64,000 bases of DNA, from positions 29,259 through 93,258 of the forward strand of contig DAOMFV010000002.1 in NCBI GenBank assembly GCA_035430005.1. The letters are read 5' to 3'. Shown one piece after another: positions 53,676 through 63,874 of the stretch. Every line of letters begins with the position of its first letter. Within the stretch, counting starts at the first letter, position 1. Origin of the DNA: JAEUIE01 sp035430005. Lineage in GTDB: Bacteria; Planctomycetota; Planctomycetia; Gemmatales; HRBIN36. Position numbers and translations under genes: made by a program. The notes below the pieces were generated by a model that made no database searches, was not told where the DNA came from, and saw nothing but the letters and a program-made list of their open reading frames with translations.

Positions 53676-56600
53676 TTACACCTTCAAAGTAATGTCGCTG
53701 GTCATGGATGATCCATCCTTGGCGCTAATCGTCACCCGCAACAGATAGGTACCCGATGCGCTAAGGAAGACCGTCGTCTTTTTCGCCACGTTCGTCTTGT
53801 TGGGAGTGAAGGTTGCTGTAGCTCCATTTGGTCCATTTACCTGCGACCACGTGTAGTTCCAGGTTGCTTCTCCGTAGAGACCAGCGGTATCAACACGCAA
53901 GGAAGCGGTCTTGTTGGTAATCGCCGACGCTGTCACCAGTGGCACCGTTCCTCGGAAGTTGAAGGGGCCGACCAGGCCAGTAGTGTCAGGCGGTATCTTG
54001 GAATCGAGAATGAGCGAGTTTTCAGAGGGGATTGGCAGGTCAACTCTAGTCCCGAGTGGAATGCCAGGGCCGTAGACAAGCGCACCAGGTCCTACGTCGG
54101 GGTCGCCGCCATGCACCAGCAAGCCAACATTGATCGGGTCGGATGTAGGCGGCAATACTGTCGTGCCAAGATTGATGATTTTCTTCTTCCCGTTAAATTC
54201 GCCGCCGTTAATCGTGACGATTTGCCCCTGCGTGGCGTTCACCGGGCCATACGTTGTCGCCCATGTCCATTCAGCCTTCTGTGGGAGCCTGTCCACGCCG
54301 CCAACATCGATGGAAAGCTTCGTAGCTCCGGGGGCGCCCACATCTGCCACGTCGTCGTCAAGGGAGAACCCGTAGCCGGACAGGCCCAACTGCTTGTGAA
54401 CAAACCACACAAACGGATCGAGGTTGAGAATGTTGTAGGTCGCGTTCTTCATACCGGTGCCGGTATCGATCCGCTGCCCCGTCTTGTCCCCTGTCAGGGA
54501 TGGATCCGGATACCACTTTCCACTGCTCTCCGGCACCTGGTTGAAATCCGATATGCCGCGCAGTACGGACTTGATCAGAGTGCGGATCTGGTTGGCTATG
54601 CCGTGGAAGCCTTCCTTGTCGAGGTTGTACTTCTTTTCGCCGGCGGAAACGCCAATGTCCTTGATGAACCCGATATTTCCGCCAATACAGTTGGTCAGAA
54701 CCTGAAGCCAGTCGGGTCCCTGGTTCTGGAACAGCGGGATCGTGTTCATGCATTCCATCAACTGATAGACAGATCGGGCAAACTTCTCAGCTTCAGCAGC
54801 GTCCTTGGCAAATTTGGAGTCGCTGGAATAGGCGATATCAAAAGTCGTCACTCCCTTGTCTACTGGAGTCAACATTACCGGCAAAGTGCAGGTGAACGTA
54901 AGGTTTTGACCATTGTTCCTGCCGATGGGGCGTTTGCTCAAGAAGACGGTTGTGTTGGTACCATCGTAGGCAAGGGAAAGAATGGTGACCCTGACGTTCG
55001 GATCATCCGAGGACGCCTCTGGAAAGATCTTGGCCGTCTGAGATGTGATTACCATTCCCGGCGCCAGCATCTTGGTAAGATCACCAGCGACCGTGATCTG
55101 ATTCGTCGGCTTCTTATCCGAAGGGTCTTCCGAAATAGTGCCAGTGATGTTCTTAGTATAGCCCTGGCCGAAACTCTTCGTCACGGCATCAACGTAGTGC
55201 TTTGCCCACGAGTACCAGATATTAGCCAGTTTGGTGCTGGCATAATCGGAGACGGTCCTGGTGAAGGTGAATCCATACCCAACCCCTTCATCGAGTCCAT
55301 TAGCCTGGTCCAACGTCACCACGAGGCGATAAGCTCCCGCGTAGAGGAATACCTTGCCGACTGCCGTGACCTTGCCTTTCAACGTAATATCCGGGTCGCC
55401 GCCGAGCTTTGCTGTTATCGTCCAATCGCTCTTCCCGGAATCCAATTGCGCGGCGATGCTCTGACATTCCTCAAGCGACTTGCCAATGGGGAAATTAATC
55501 CACAGTTGTTTCTCATTCGCTTCTTGAGGCGACTGTGGCGGCGCATAGGGGCCGGCATTTCCCCCAAGGGGGATGCTGGCGTCGGTGGTGCCGCCACTGG
55601 TGATCATGAACCTTGAGTTGTTGTAACTGGATTTGGGGCCAGTCGATCCGGCAGCGGCCTTGAATGGGCTCAGCCCAGGCAGATTCTGGCCGGAAGGCAG
55701 CTTGATGCCGGAAAGGACAGAGTTGGGGTTGTAGAATTCGGGGTAACCATTGCCATTGGGGTTATTCTGGTTGGCGAAATAGAGCCCGAGGCCGTTGTTA
55801 TTCTTACCCGCTGTATTGGGAAGCGTAAACTGCTTGATGGCAGCTTGTAACTGCTCAAAGGTTTGCGCTGCCCCGGTCCAACCAAAGGCGGCCGTGGGTG
55901 TCGGGTGGGTGAAGAAGTAATCGCTCGATGCGGGGGGATTCGGATTCGCGCTCTTGCTCAGAGTGACAATCGTTTTGCCGGGTATCGTCTTGTCATCCAC
56001 GGTGTCAATCGTCGTACCCTGTGGAAGCGCTCCGGCGGCAGAAGTGACCACCATTCCCTTGAAAAGCAGATTACTCAGGTTCGGAGTGTCGAGTGTAAGT
56101 ACATTCGTGCTGATGCCGCCTGCATACCTTTGAGGCGGATATGGCTGAACGTCTGTGGTTTCCATGGCGACCGGAAGCACAATGGAATCGACGTACGAGA
56201 CGTCATAATTGATCAGGGTCTGTTTCTCGGAGGTGGCAATCTCATCGTGTGTTTTGAAATTGGTGTCACCCATGATCGGGTCGCGAACGGTAAACTCGGT
56301 CAACTGTGTCGGGGCATCCAGTCCAATCTGCTCGGCGAATCCGCTGGTCTTGGCACGGGCGTGATACCACATGATTCGTCCCATGCTGCCGTCGATGCTC
56401 GAATCCTCCATGTAGCGCTTGGTCGAAGTCCCGGAGAAGGGATCAATGTCATAGTACTTGAACGGGTTCGGGAAGGGATTGGCAACACCCGTGGGCGTGA
56501 TGAGGTACTGGGCATCAGTCGTGATGTGCATTCGTCCGGCATCCCAGAAGACCAGAGGAACCTGGAAAGTAAACGATTCGCCAGGTCTTAGTCCCAGATA

Positions 56601-58175
56601 AAACTTACCTGTCGTGGGATCCTTGTACCCGATGTAGCCTCGGTATTCCTGGTTCAACGGATCATAGGGATCGTACAGCCCGCTAATCTTGTCTTTTGCT
56701 GCGCTGGAGTTCGCATCCTCCAGGATCGGGTAAATCGTCAGGTGGCTCGAATTGTAGAGCGTGAACGTCTTCATCGGGATGACCGGATCGGTCGGGAGAT
56801 TGGGCTTCAAGTAGAGTACCTCATTGAAGCCATTGACTACCTTGTTGTCGCTGGTGATAGTGGGCATGAACGGATCGCCATAGCGCTGCATGCCGATCCC
56901 CTGAGCAACCGTGCCGATCTTTCCGTCCCAAACGACGACATACCCATCCGGACCTTGTGCCCGAATTGTGGGATTCGTCTGCGTGCCGTCGAGGGTGGTG
57001 TTCACCATCCGTTCACCGAATCGTGGTGTGCCGTCAGAATTGTATTCTCGTTGATAGATCCCATCTCCGCTCTGGACGCTCCGCCAAGCGACCACAAAGC
57101 CACCGTCGTTCATCGCCGCGATGGACGGATCTGACTGATTACCGAGCGTTGTTTCGTTCACGATAATCTTGGCACCCAGCGGCTTTCCGTCCGGGCTGAA
57201 GCGTCTAGCCAGAATACCAGTGCCATACGGGCTCCCGGTGGTATCCCTGACTTGCCAGGCAATGATCACTTGAGTTTGGGAGCGGGTCATGGATGGCTGG
57301 CTATTCGTCAGGCCTGTTACTGCATCACTCACCCGGAACTCAATGGTCCCTACTTTGACACCGGCGCTGGTGAACTGACGTGAAAAGATTCCGTTCTCAT
57401 CACCAGGCCCGTTACCGCTCCAGGCCACCTGAAACCCTCCGTTGGGAAGCGATATCACCGTGGGATGCCCCTTGGCACCCGTCAACGTTTCCGGCACACG
57501 AATTTCGGCCGATACGGCTGCTCCCGTAGCGTCAAATAATCGCACAAACACCGTTTGCGTTTCCCCTTGGCCGGCACCGGACCAGGCAACCACGAACCGG
57601 TTTGCCGAAATCCATTCCACTGCGGAATCCTTCTGGTCTCCCGTGGTGGACGTATTCACCCGGAACGCATCGGACAGCGGGGTTCCATCTGTTGCAAACA
57701 CTCGGGCAAAGACTCCCGAACCGCTGATATCCCCGCCGTTGCCGGTGCTCGTCCAGGTAACGACGAACTTATCCGTTTCCTGGCTGTTTGCCTTTCGGTA
57801 TACTGCCACGTTGGCATTACCTCGAGTGGTGTCGGACGCGCCGCCCACCACGAATTCGGTTCCCAACTTCGTGCCGTCTTCTCCGACGCGTTGACCAACA
57901 ATGCCCTTGGTCGAATCGGCCCAGGCTACGATGGCCGTTCCGTCGCTCGTGACGTCCATGGAGCGATCATTGTTGACATCGAACGACTGTTTGCCGACAA
58001 GACTTGTGTTCACCAGGAGTTCGTTGCCGATAACGCTGCTCGACAGCACCAAGCGGTCTTCCAGCAGCCAGTCCTGCGACAACAGGATTGACCTGGGTTT
58101 GCGCCGGGTCTTTGAGGACTTGCGAGCAGTTCCCTTGCCTTGATTTAGCCACGACAGCAATTGTTCAACCAACAT
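53676..58175 (-). CDS. Giant planctomycete surface protein with beta repeats and PKD-like domains
   Basis: A 1,499-residue protein from ATG 58175 (AAGGAG upstream). The N-terminus carries KTRRKPRSILLSQDWLLEDR then LVLSS, the planctomycete export-type segment. Residues about 60-420 contain about six repeats of 50-60 residues with the pattern GGFVVAW..G....GIF.R.F...G, like a propeller. A middle part reads as beta sandwich; near the C-terminus are two PKD/Ig-like domains (TWSQVNGPNGATATFTPNK, then GTYLLRVTISAKDGSS). Likely a cell-surface or extracellular adhesin/structural protein. Confidence 0.88.
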   Translation of the reverse strand: MLVEQLLSWLNQGKGTARKSSKTRRKPRSILLSQDWLLEDRLVLSSSVIGNELLVNTSLVGKQSFDVNNDRSMDVTSDGTAIVAWADSTKGIVGQRVGEDGTKLGTEFVVGGASDTTRGNANVAVYRKANSQETDKFVVTWTSTGNGGDISGSGVFARVFATDGTPLSDAFRVNTSTTGDQKDSAVEWISANRFVVAWSGAGQGETQTVFVRLFDATGAAVSAEIRVPETLTGAKGHPTVISLPNGGFQVAWSGNGPGDENGIFSRQFTSAGVKVGTIEFRVSDAVTGLTNSQPSMTRSQTQVIIAWQVRDTTGSPYGTGILARRFSPDGKPLGAKIIVNETTLGNQSDPSIAAMNDGGFVVAWRSVQSGDGIYQREYNSDGTPRFGERMVNTTLDGTQTNPTIRAQGPDGYVVVWDGKIGTVAQGIGMQRYGDPFMPTITSDNKVVNGFNEVLYLKPNLPTDPVIPMKTFTLYNSSHLTIYPILEDANSSAAKDKISGLYDPYDPLNQEYRGYIGYKDPTTGKFYLGLRPGESFTFQVPLVFWDAGRMHITTDAQYLITPTGVANPFPNPFKYYDIDPFSGTSTKRYMEDSSIDGSMGRIMWYHARAKTSGFAEQIGLDAPTQLTEFTVRDPIMGDTNFKTHDEIATSEKQTLINYDVSYVDSIVLPVAMETTDVQPYPPQRYAGGISTNVLTLDTPNLSNLLFKGMVVTSAAGALPQGTTIDTVDDKTIPGKTIVTLSKSANPNPPASSDYFFTHPTPTAAFGWTGAAQTFEQLQAAIKQFTLPNTAGKNNNGLGLYFANQNNPNGNGYPEFYNPNSVLSGIKLPSGQNLPGLSPFKAAAGSTGPKSSYNNSRFMITSGGTTDASIPLGGNAGPYAPPQSPQEANEKQLWINFPIGKSLEECQSIAAQLDSGKSDWTITAKLGGDPDITLKGKVTAVGKVFLYAGAYRLVVTLDQANGLDEGVGYGFTFTRTVSDYASTKLANIWYSWAKHYVDAVTKSFGQGYTKNITGTISEDPSDKKPTNQITVAGDLTKMLAPGMVITSQTAKIFPEASSDDPNVRVTILSLAYDGTNTTVFLSKRPIGRNNGQNLTFTCTLPVMLTPVDKGVTTFDIAYSSDSKFAKDAAEAEKFARSVYQLMECMNTIPLFQNQGPDWLQVLTNCIGGNIGFIKDIGVSAGEKKYNLDKEGFHGIANQIRTLIKSVLRGISDFNQVPESSGKWYPDPSLTGDKTGQRIDTGTGMKNATYNILNLDPFVWFVHKQLGLSGYGFSLDDDVADVGAPGATKLSIDVGGVDRLPQKAEWTWATTYGPVNATQGQIVTINGGEFNGKKKIINLGTTVLPPTSDPINVGLLVHGGDPDVGPGALVYGPGIPLGTRVDLPIPSENSLILDSKIPPDTTGLVGPFNFRGTVPLVTASAITNKTASLRVDTAGLYGEATWNYTWSQVNGPNGATATFTPNKTNVAKKTTVFLSASGTYLLRVTISAKDGSSMTSDITLKV

Positions 58176-58262
58176 TTCAAACTCCTTGACCAGTTGCGAA
58201 TCAGATGATGAACGAATCAAACACTCCCTCCACAGGGCATGATTGAATCGAGAATAAATCAA

Positions 58263-58489
58263 CGTGAGCTATACGGGCAATACGAGGAAACCCGTTACAG
58301 ATTCTTGTGTTGATTTGCGATGTTCAGCGCCATGCATTCCATTAAACGACACATTTGTGACACTGCAAGCGAAAATATCGTGATATTTCGATCTTACCTG
58401 TACAACCTGGCCGTCTAAATACTCCCGAGGCTGTTTGAAAGGGGAATCAAGGATCGCTTGAGAAAGTTGTTGCGCAAGCCCTACCACAT
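58263..58489. promoter_or_regulatory. Upstream region of the giant protein with palindrome
   Basis: No convincing gene. A near-palindrome CGAAAATATCGTGATATTTCG at 58370-58390 resembles the reverse complement of the repeated box before the sigma-54 activator at 19765 (CGAAATATCGTGAT). It may be an operator for the surface protein gene. Confidence 0.3.
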
Positions 58490-59830
58490 TCACAGCCTAT
58501 CGTGAATCAGCTTTGCCGCGATAGTGTAATCTATTTCTTCCAGACGGTTGCAGGACGCAACCAGCAGGTTAAGGATGTTTTCTTGAATATTACCTCGTTG
58601 CTTTGCCTCTGCGTAAGGCATGGTGTGGAACATGACCATGGAATAGCGGGGAATGAACCGTGGACCGAAGCGGTCTTCCAGGACGAACGAGAGGGCCTTC
58701 TTCAGTGCGAATTTGGGATCACGAACAGTAGCACGCATCTCTACATAGTTCTCTAATGCCATCTCTGCAATGGCATCAGCATTAGGTTTCCGTAGGGCAA
58801 AGAAACGAGCAAAGAGTTGTTCCCAGTCGTCGTCCCAGTGATTGAGACATTCATCCAAAGCGACGGTATCCTCAAATCCACAGTTCATCCCCTGGCCGTG
58901 AAAGGGGACGATAGCATGCGCCGCATCGCCCAGAAGGAGCGCCTGGTCACGGTAGTGCCAGGTATCAGAACGAATGGTGCCCAATGTTCCCAGGGGGTTA
59001 GCCAGGAACTGCGTAGTAAGATCAGGCATGAGAGCCTGGGCATCTGGAAAATAGCGAGAGAAGAAGGAGTTCACTGCTCCGGCTGAGGTCAAAGTGGCGA
59101 AGCTCTCAGTTCCGGTATTGGGCAGAAAAAGCGTCAGTGTGAACGAGGCATCCGGGTTTGGCAAAGCGATCAGCATGAACTCGCCGCGTGGCCAGATGTG
59201 CAGCGAGCGGTTATCCATACGAAACCCGCCCTGCGAATCGGGCAGGATACACAGTTCCTTGTACCCATGGCCCAAAGGGGATTCAACAGCATGGCCGCCC
59301 GTCGCTCGAATGATGGCTTCCCGTACACGAGAGGCGGAACCATCAGTGCCGATAACTCTTTCAAACGGCTGATTGTGTTGAGTGCCGCTGGTCTCGTCGA
59401 TCAACTGAAGAATATTCGTTGCAAAATCGACATCCAGGCAGTTCCGCTGAAACTGAATGTTTACCCCTTCAACTTCAGCCAGATCGAGCAGCCGTTGATT
59501 CAGGCCACCACGAGATACCGAATAAATGACTTCTTCGGGACGATGGCCATACGGCAGGAACGAGGTTTGTCCCTGCTCATCGTGCAGCATGCGGCCGGCC
59601 ATAGGAAGCAGGACAGGTCGGATAGCGTCCAGCAAGCCTGCTCGTTCCAGAGCAGCCAGGCCCCGGTTGGCGAGAGCCAGGTTAATCGAACGGCCAGCAG
59701 AGATGTTAGCTTTGCGAAGATCAGCGCGCCGTTCATAGATCGTTACCTGGTAACCCCGCCTGGCGAGGAACACCGACAGCAAACTTCCCACGAGGCCGGC
59801 CCCGATGAGGGTGATAGTGCCGCTTTTCAT
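58490..59830 (-). CDS. kmo: Kynurenine 3-monooxygenase
   Basis: A 446-residue FAD enzyme hydroxylating L-kynurenine to 3-hydroxykynurenine with NADPH and oxygen. FAD motifs TLIGAGLVGSLLSVFLARRG, FERVIGTDGSASRVR and ALLLGDAAHAIVPFHGQGMN are in place, and YERRADLRKANISAGRSIN and SLHIWPRGEFMLIALPN are KMO-type. Its start overlaps the kynureninase stop by 4 bases. Last gene of the 3-hydroxyanthranilate operon. Confidence 0.95.
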   Translation of the reverse strand: MKSGTITLIGAGLVGSLLSVFLARRGYQVTIYERRADLRKANISAGRSINLALANRGLAALERAGLLDAIRPVLLPMAGRMLHDEQGQTSFLPYGHRPEEVIYSVSRGGLNQRLLDLAEVEGVNIQFQRNCLDVDFATNILQLIDETSGTQHNQPFERVIGTDGSASRVREAIIRATGGHAVESPLGHGYKELCILPDSQGGFRMDNRSLHIWPRGEFMLIALPNPDASFTLTLFLPNTGTESFATLTSAGAVNSFFSRYFPDAQALMPDLTTQFLANPLGTLGTIRSDTWHYRDQALLLGDAAHAIVPFHGQGMNCGFEDTVALDECLNHWDDDWEQLFARFFALRKPNADAIAEMALENYVEMRATVRDPKFALKKALSFVLEDRFGPRFIPRYSMVMFHTMPYAEAKQRGNIQENILNLLVASCNRLEEIDYTIAAKLIHDRL

Positions 59831-61089
59831 AACCGACCCTTCAGCAGGTGCACAAACCGATGAACCTCTTCAAAGCTGTTGTACAGCGGAACAGGCGCCA
59901 CTCGGATGACATTCGGCTCACGCCAATCACAGCCAACTCCACTTGCTTCGAGTTGCTTGTGGACTTCATCGCCAGATTTCCGCAGGCTCAACGAGAGTTG
60001 GCAGCCGCGTTGGGCGGGATCGGCTGGCGTGATAATGTCGATGTGGCCCTCACACTCAGTGTTGAGCAGATACTCGAGGTAGCCAGTCAGTTTTTCCGAC
60101 TTGGACCGTAGCATAGGCATTCCACCGGCTTCGTTGAATATCTCCAGCGAAGCACGAATGGCTGCCAAAGAGAGAATGGGTGGATTGGAAAGCTGCCAGC
60201 CTTCAGCAGTAGGAATAGGGTGGAATTCGGAGCCCATCTCGAAGCGTGTAGCCTTGTCATGCCCCCACCAACCGGCAAACCGTGGCAGAGCGGTGTTCTT
60301 TACATGGCACTCGTGAATGAAGCAGCCGGCCACAGAACCGGCTCCAGAATTGAGATACTTGTAACTGCACCAGACTGCAAAGTCGACGTTCCAATCATGC
60401 AGGCTGAGGAGGACATTGCCCATGGCATGTGCCAGATCAAAGCCAACGACGGCACCCACGGCATGGCCGCGATTTACGATCTCAGCCATCGGCAGCATCT
60501 GGCCGGTGTAGTATTGGACGCCAGGCAACAGAATGAATGCGAGCGAACCTGCCTCCTTTTTGATCAGGCTGAACAGGTCTTCATCCCGTATCAGTTCTTC
60601 GCCGGGACGGGGCGCTATCTTGACAAGAGCCCTGGCAGGATCTAGCCCAAGATGCCGAAGGTGAGAATCGACGGCATAGGTATCAGAAGGAAAGGCATGT
60701 TCTTCGATCAGAATCTTGTAACGAGATGTTGTCGGGCGATAGAAACTGACCATCATCAGATGCAAATTGACTGTGAGCGAGTTCATAGCCACTATTTCGC
60801 ACCGCTCAGCGCCTGCCAGCGAAGCCAGTCCGTCAGTCAGGAATTCATGGTATGGCAGCCAGGGATGCTTGCCTTCGAAATGGCCTCGCACTCCCATCGC
60901 AGCCCAATCAACCAGGAACTCGTTGACATAGTTCGTGGTACGCCTGGGTTGAAGTCCCAGTGAGTTGCCGCAAAAATAGATCTCGTCCCTGCCCTGCCCG
61001 TCCCTGGGAATGTGAAACAGACCGCGAAATGGAGAAAGCACATCATCCCGATCCATTTGGCATGCAAATTCAAGGGTTCGATCAAACAT
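59827..61089 (-). CDS. kynU: Kynureninase
   Basis: A 420-residue PLP-dependent hydrolase converting 3-hydroxykynurenine to 3-hydroxyanthranilate and alanine. Seen are YFCGNSLGLQPR, VGFDLAHAMGNVLL with the cofactor Asp, and WCSYKYLNSGAGSVAG with the Schiff-base Lys; the end reads VGCDWREPNVIRVAPVPLYN. It overlaps kmo by 4 and the decarboxylase gene by 8 bases. Confidence 0.97.
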   Translation of the reverse strand: MFDRTLEFACQMDRDDVLSPFRGLFHIPRDGQGRDEIYFCGNSLGLQPRRTTNYVNEFLVDWAAMGVRGHFEGKHPWLPYHEFLTDGLASLAGAERCEIVAMNSLTVNLHLMMVSFYRPTTSRYKILIEEHAFPSDTYAVDSHLRHLGLDPARALVKIAPRPGEELIRDEDLFSLIKKEAGSLAFILLPGVQYYTGQMLPMAEIVNRGHAVGAVVGFDLAHAMGNVLLSLHDWNVDFAVWCSYKYLNSGAGSVAGCFIHECHVKNTALPRFAGWWGHDKATRFEMGSEFHPIPTAEGWQLSNPPILSLAAIRASLEIFNEAGGMPMLRSKSEKLTGYLEYLLNTECEGHIDIITPADPAQRGCQLSLSLRKSGDEVHKQLEASGVGCDWREPNVIRVAPVPLYNSFEEVHRFVHLLKGRL

Positions 61090-62098
61090 TGACGAAGCGC
61101 TCCCTGGGCAGATTCAACCACTCCAGCGCGGTGCCATGAAGCAGGCGTTCCTGTGTCACCTGGTCGAACCCGGCCGATTCGATGAGCTGACCTGGTATCG
61201 ATTCGCCCAGGGGGAACGGATAGTCCGTGCCCATGGCGATTCGATGAGCGCCGACATGTTCCACAAAGAATCGTAAGTAGGCGGCGTCATGAACCAGCGA
61301 ATCGTAGTAAATGCGGGAGAGGTATTCACGAGGATTGAGCTGATTTTCAACAGCACAGAGATCTGGTCGTGCGGTGAAGCCATGAGCAATGCGACCAATG
61401 GTGGCCGGAAACGATCCGCCGCCATGGGCAAAGGCGATTCGCAAACGAGGCAACTTCTCCAGCAAGCCAGAAAAGATGACCGAACAGATAGCGAGCGCTG
61501 TTTCAGCAGGCATACCGACGAGCCAGGGCATCCAGTACTTGCCCATGCGTTCCTTGCCGAGCATTTCCCAAGGGTGGACGAAGATGCAGGCGCCCAGAGC
61601 CTCGGCAGCCTGGAAGATCGGAAAGAGCGAGGCGTCATCAAGATTGCGCCCGTTGACGTTTGTGCCGATTTGGACGCCGGACATGTTCAGTTGAAGCACA
61701 CATCGTTCAAGTTCACCGATTGCCAGTTGGGCATCCTGCATGGGTAAGGTGCCCAATCCGACAAACCGTTTCGGATGATGAGAAACGACATTGGCAATGT
61801 TGTCATTGAGCATCCGGGCCAGATCGAGCGTGTGTTCCGGCTTGGCCCAGTAGTTGAACATCACGGGCACGGTGGAAAGAACTTGAACCTGGCAGTGGTG
61901 AGGCTCGTACTCAGCCATGCGACGAACGGGATCCCAACAGTTGCTTTCGATCTCACGGAAAAACCTGCCATCCACCATCATCTTTGCCCGATCACAACCG
62001 CATGCTTCCAAATTGACAAAGCCGCCATAGCCGTAACGTTCACGAAGATTCGGCCATTCAGGAGGCAAGATATGCGTATGGATATCTATCTTGAGCAC
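61082..62098 (-). CDS. 2-Amino-3-carboxymuconate-6-semialdehyde decarboxylase (ACMSD)
   Basis: A 338-residue amidohydrolase-fold decarboxylase acting on the ring-opened product of 3-hydroxyanthranilate. The zinc motif IDIHTHILP is at the N-terminus, ACIFVHPWEMLG gives another His, RIAFAHGGGSFP the third, and MGTDYPFPLGE the Asp ligand. Three bases separate it from the dioxygenase gene, which makes its substrate. This channels carbon away from NAD synthesis toward catabolism. Confidence 0.95.
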   Translation of the reverse strand: MLKIDIHTHILPPEWPNLRERYGYGGFVNLEACGCDRAKMMVDGRFFREIESNCWDPVRRMAEYEPHHCQVQVLSTVPVMFNYWAKPEHTLDLARMLNDNIANVVSHHPKRFVGLGTLPMQDAQLAIGELERCVLQLNMSGVQIGTNVNGRNLDDASLFPIFQAAEALGACIFVHPWEMLGKERMGKYWMPWLVGMPAETALAICSVIFSGLLEKLPRLRIAFAHGGGSFPATIGRIAHGFTARPDLCAVENQLNPREYLSRIYYDSLVHDAAYLRFFVEHVGAHRIAMGTDYPFPLGESIPGQLIESAGFDQVTQERLLHGTALEWLNLPRERFVNV

Positions 62099-62101
62099 GG
62101 T

Positions 62102-62620
62102 TTACTTCTTCACCGGGGCTTCCATGATCTTGCCACATTTTTTGCAAGTACGATTTTCTTGCGAACCATAGAACCTATCGAAGATCGGTGGAAAGTCCTT
62201 CTCGATATTCTGGAGCGGGAAAAACTCCTCATAGAGTTTGGCATCGCAACCTTCACAGTACCATTGCAAGCCATCCTGTTCACCGGGCTGGCGTTTACGT
62301 TCGATCACCAGGCCGACGGAGTTCGGAAAGCGTTCGGGCGAATGAGGGATGCGGCCTGGCAGATTGAAAATCTCCCCAGCTTTGAGAGGGATATTCACAC
62401 GCTTGCCATCCTGGATGGTGTGAAGAACTATTTCGCCTTCGAGTTGATAGAAGAACTCAGGGCCTTCCTGGAAATGAAAGTCCTTGCGGGCATTGGGGCC
62501 ACCCACGACCATGACAATAAAGTCATCGGTGGGGAAGACTTTCTTGTTACATACAGGCGGCTTCAAGTGCTGACGGTTCTCGTCGATCCACTTCTGGAAG
62601 TTCAGGGCCTGGTTCAGCAT
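62102..62620 (-). CDS. 3-Hydroxyanthranilate 3,4-dioxygenase
   Basis: A 172-residue cupin from ATG 62620, which follows AGGAG; the upstream extension is the repeat described at 62638. Cupin metal ligands lie in DFHFQEGPEFFYQLEG and GRIPHSPER. A C-terminal rubredoxin-like knuckle, CEGCDAKLYEE and CKKCGKIME, marks the bacterial/fungal two-iron form. It opens 3-hydroxyanthranilate to the substrate of the decarboxylase. Confidence 0.96.
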   Translation of the reverse strand: MLNQALNFQKWIDENRQHLKPPVCNKKVFPTDDFIVMVVGGPNARKDFHFQEGPEFFYQLEGEIVLHTIQDGKRVNIPLKAGEIFNLPGRIPHSPERFPNSVGLVIERKRQPGEQDGLQWYCEGCDAKLYEEFFPLQNIEKDFPPIFDRFYGSQENRTCKKCGKIMEAPVKK

Positions 62621-62637
62621 GTCATCTCCTCTATTCT

Positions 62638-62662
62638 CCCCTCTCCCTTGAAGGGAGAGGGG
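62638..62662. repeat. REP-like palindrome
   Basis: CCCCTCTCCCTT (62638-62649) and AAGGGAGAGGGG (62651-62662) form a near-perfect palindrome followed by TTGGGGTGAGGG. Repeats of this type are scattered through many bacterial genomes. It lies between the RidA-like and dioxygenase genes. Confidence 0.7.
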
Positions 62663-62682
62663 TTGGGGTGAGGGTGTACGAA

Positions 62683-63105
62683 TCACTCAATCGTCGCAAT
62701 GCACTTAAGCTCAATAGCGATGGGAGTTGGCAAACAATTGATCTCCAACGTAGTTCGGCAGGGTTGCACATCCTTGAAGTACTCAGCCCAGAGTTTATTG
62801 TACGCAGGAAAATCGTCTTTCATGTTAGTCAGATAGACGGTGACATCCACCAAATTCTCCCAGCGACTGCCAGCCTCCTCAAGAATGGCGCAGACATTGG
62901 CAAAGACCGACCGGCACTGCTCGGCTATATCATAGGCAACGATCTCGCCTTGATCATTGAGCGTGACGCCAGGAATCGCTTTGCTGCCTCGTTGCCGTGG
63001 GCCCACCCCAGAAAGGAACAAAAGGTTGCCGACCCGGCGAGCGTGAGGATAGAGGCCGACCGGTTCGGGGGCTTTGGGGGAGTTGATGAAACCGGGCGAC
63101 TTCAT
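62683..63105 (-). CDS. RidA-family protein, probable 2-aminomuconate deaminase
   Basis: A 140-residue RidA/YjgF-type protein from ATG 63105, which has GGAG upstream. GLYPHARRVGNLLFLSGVGP, VFANVCAILEEAGSRWENLV and the closing CRTTLEINCLPTPIAIELKC are family features, including the conserved Arg in CRTT. In kynurenine degradation operons this branch deaminates 2-aminomuconate to 4-oxalocrotonate. Confidence 0.88.
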   Translation of the reverse strand: MKSPGFINSPKAPEPVGLYPHARRVGNLLFLSGVGPRQRGSKAIPGVTLNDQGEIVAYDIAEQCRSVFANVCAILEEAGSRWENLVDVTVYLTNMKDDFPAYNKLWAEYFKDVQPCRTTLEINCLPTPIAIELKCIATIE

Positions 63106-63169
63106 GGATAAACTCCATCTACAAGTGATACCGAAGGAAACATGATCGGTTGCTTCGGTACTAATTGTT

Positions 63170-63853
63170 CTATCCATCATTCTCAAGTTGTTCGATAGCA
63201 TATATCACTCTCCGATTAACTTGCTTTGATGGATTTGACAACAACTCGCGCAGTCGTGAAATTGCCCGTTTATTCCCATAGTAGCCTAATGCAGTTACCG
63301 TGGAACTCAGCACTTCTTCGTCCGGATCATTCAGTGATTGCATCAGTCTGGCGAAAATGTCGTCTCGACTTTGATAACTACAAAGAGAACCAATAGCTGC
63401 AGCGCGAACTCTAGGACTCGCATCATTCAATGCCGTCATCAACGGTTCTGATGCGAGAGTCTTCGCAGCGAATCCCCAGAGCCAAGCAGCATCGGATCGC
63501 TCACGTTCCGAAGCCGAGCTGATCATCTGAATTAACGTAGGTTCAGCCTCCTTCGGATTGGCAGAGATCAAATCAACTACCAATTCGCTCAACCCATCGT
63601 TATCGTGACCGTCATTTTCACCAAGTTGCATACCATTTAGCAGCCGAGGCAAAGCGCTTAAGCCTTCAAGACGAGCAATAGGATATGCAGCAGCTTCCCT
63701 CACAAAAAAATCTCTGCCGTGCGCAAGAAGTTGGTGTAGCTGAGGAAGCCACGATTCATCAGCAGACTTGTCAAGTGCATCACAAGCAGCAATTGCACAA
63801 TCCATATCTTCTATATTGTGCAAATCGGCGATGATACGATCCCAGTCAGACAT
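63170..63853 (-). CDS. HEAT-repeat protein
   Basis: A 227-residue helical repeat protein from ATG 63853. Repeats of about 31 residues are visible, for example SPRVRAAAIGSLCSYQSRD, DPDEEVLSSTVTALGYYGNK and VREAAAYPIARLEGLSALP. Such PBS-lyase-type HEAT proteins bind partner proteins. It sits between the RidA-like and aldehyde dehydrogenase genes, which it does not obviously serve. Confidence 0.85.
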   Translation of the reverse strand: MSDWDRIIADLHNIEDMDCAIAACDALDKSADESWLPQLHQLLAHGRDFFVREAAAYPIARLEGLSALPRLLNGMQLGENDGHDNDGLSELVVDLISANPKEAEPTLIQMISSASERERSDAAWLWGFAAKTLASEPLMTALNDASPRVRAAAIGSLCSYQSRDDIFARLMQSLNDPDEEVLSSTVTALGYYGNKRAISRLRELLSNPSKQVNRRVIYAIEQLENDG

Positions 63854-63874
63854 GAAAATTCTCCACAAAGCGTA

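Noticed and set aside
54111..55616. 501-codon forward frame inside the giant surface protein gene
   Set aside because: It is the antisense shadow of a long G/C-rich coding region, with no family motif or ribosome site.
58269..58493. 74-codon reverse frame between kmo and the giant protein
   Set aside because: Starts at a GTG overlapping the kmo stop, has no family features and covers the likely promoter region with its palindrome.
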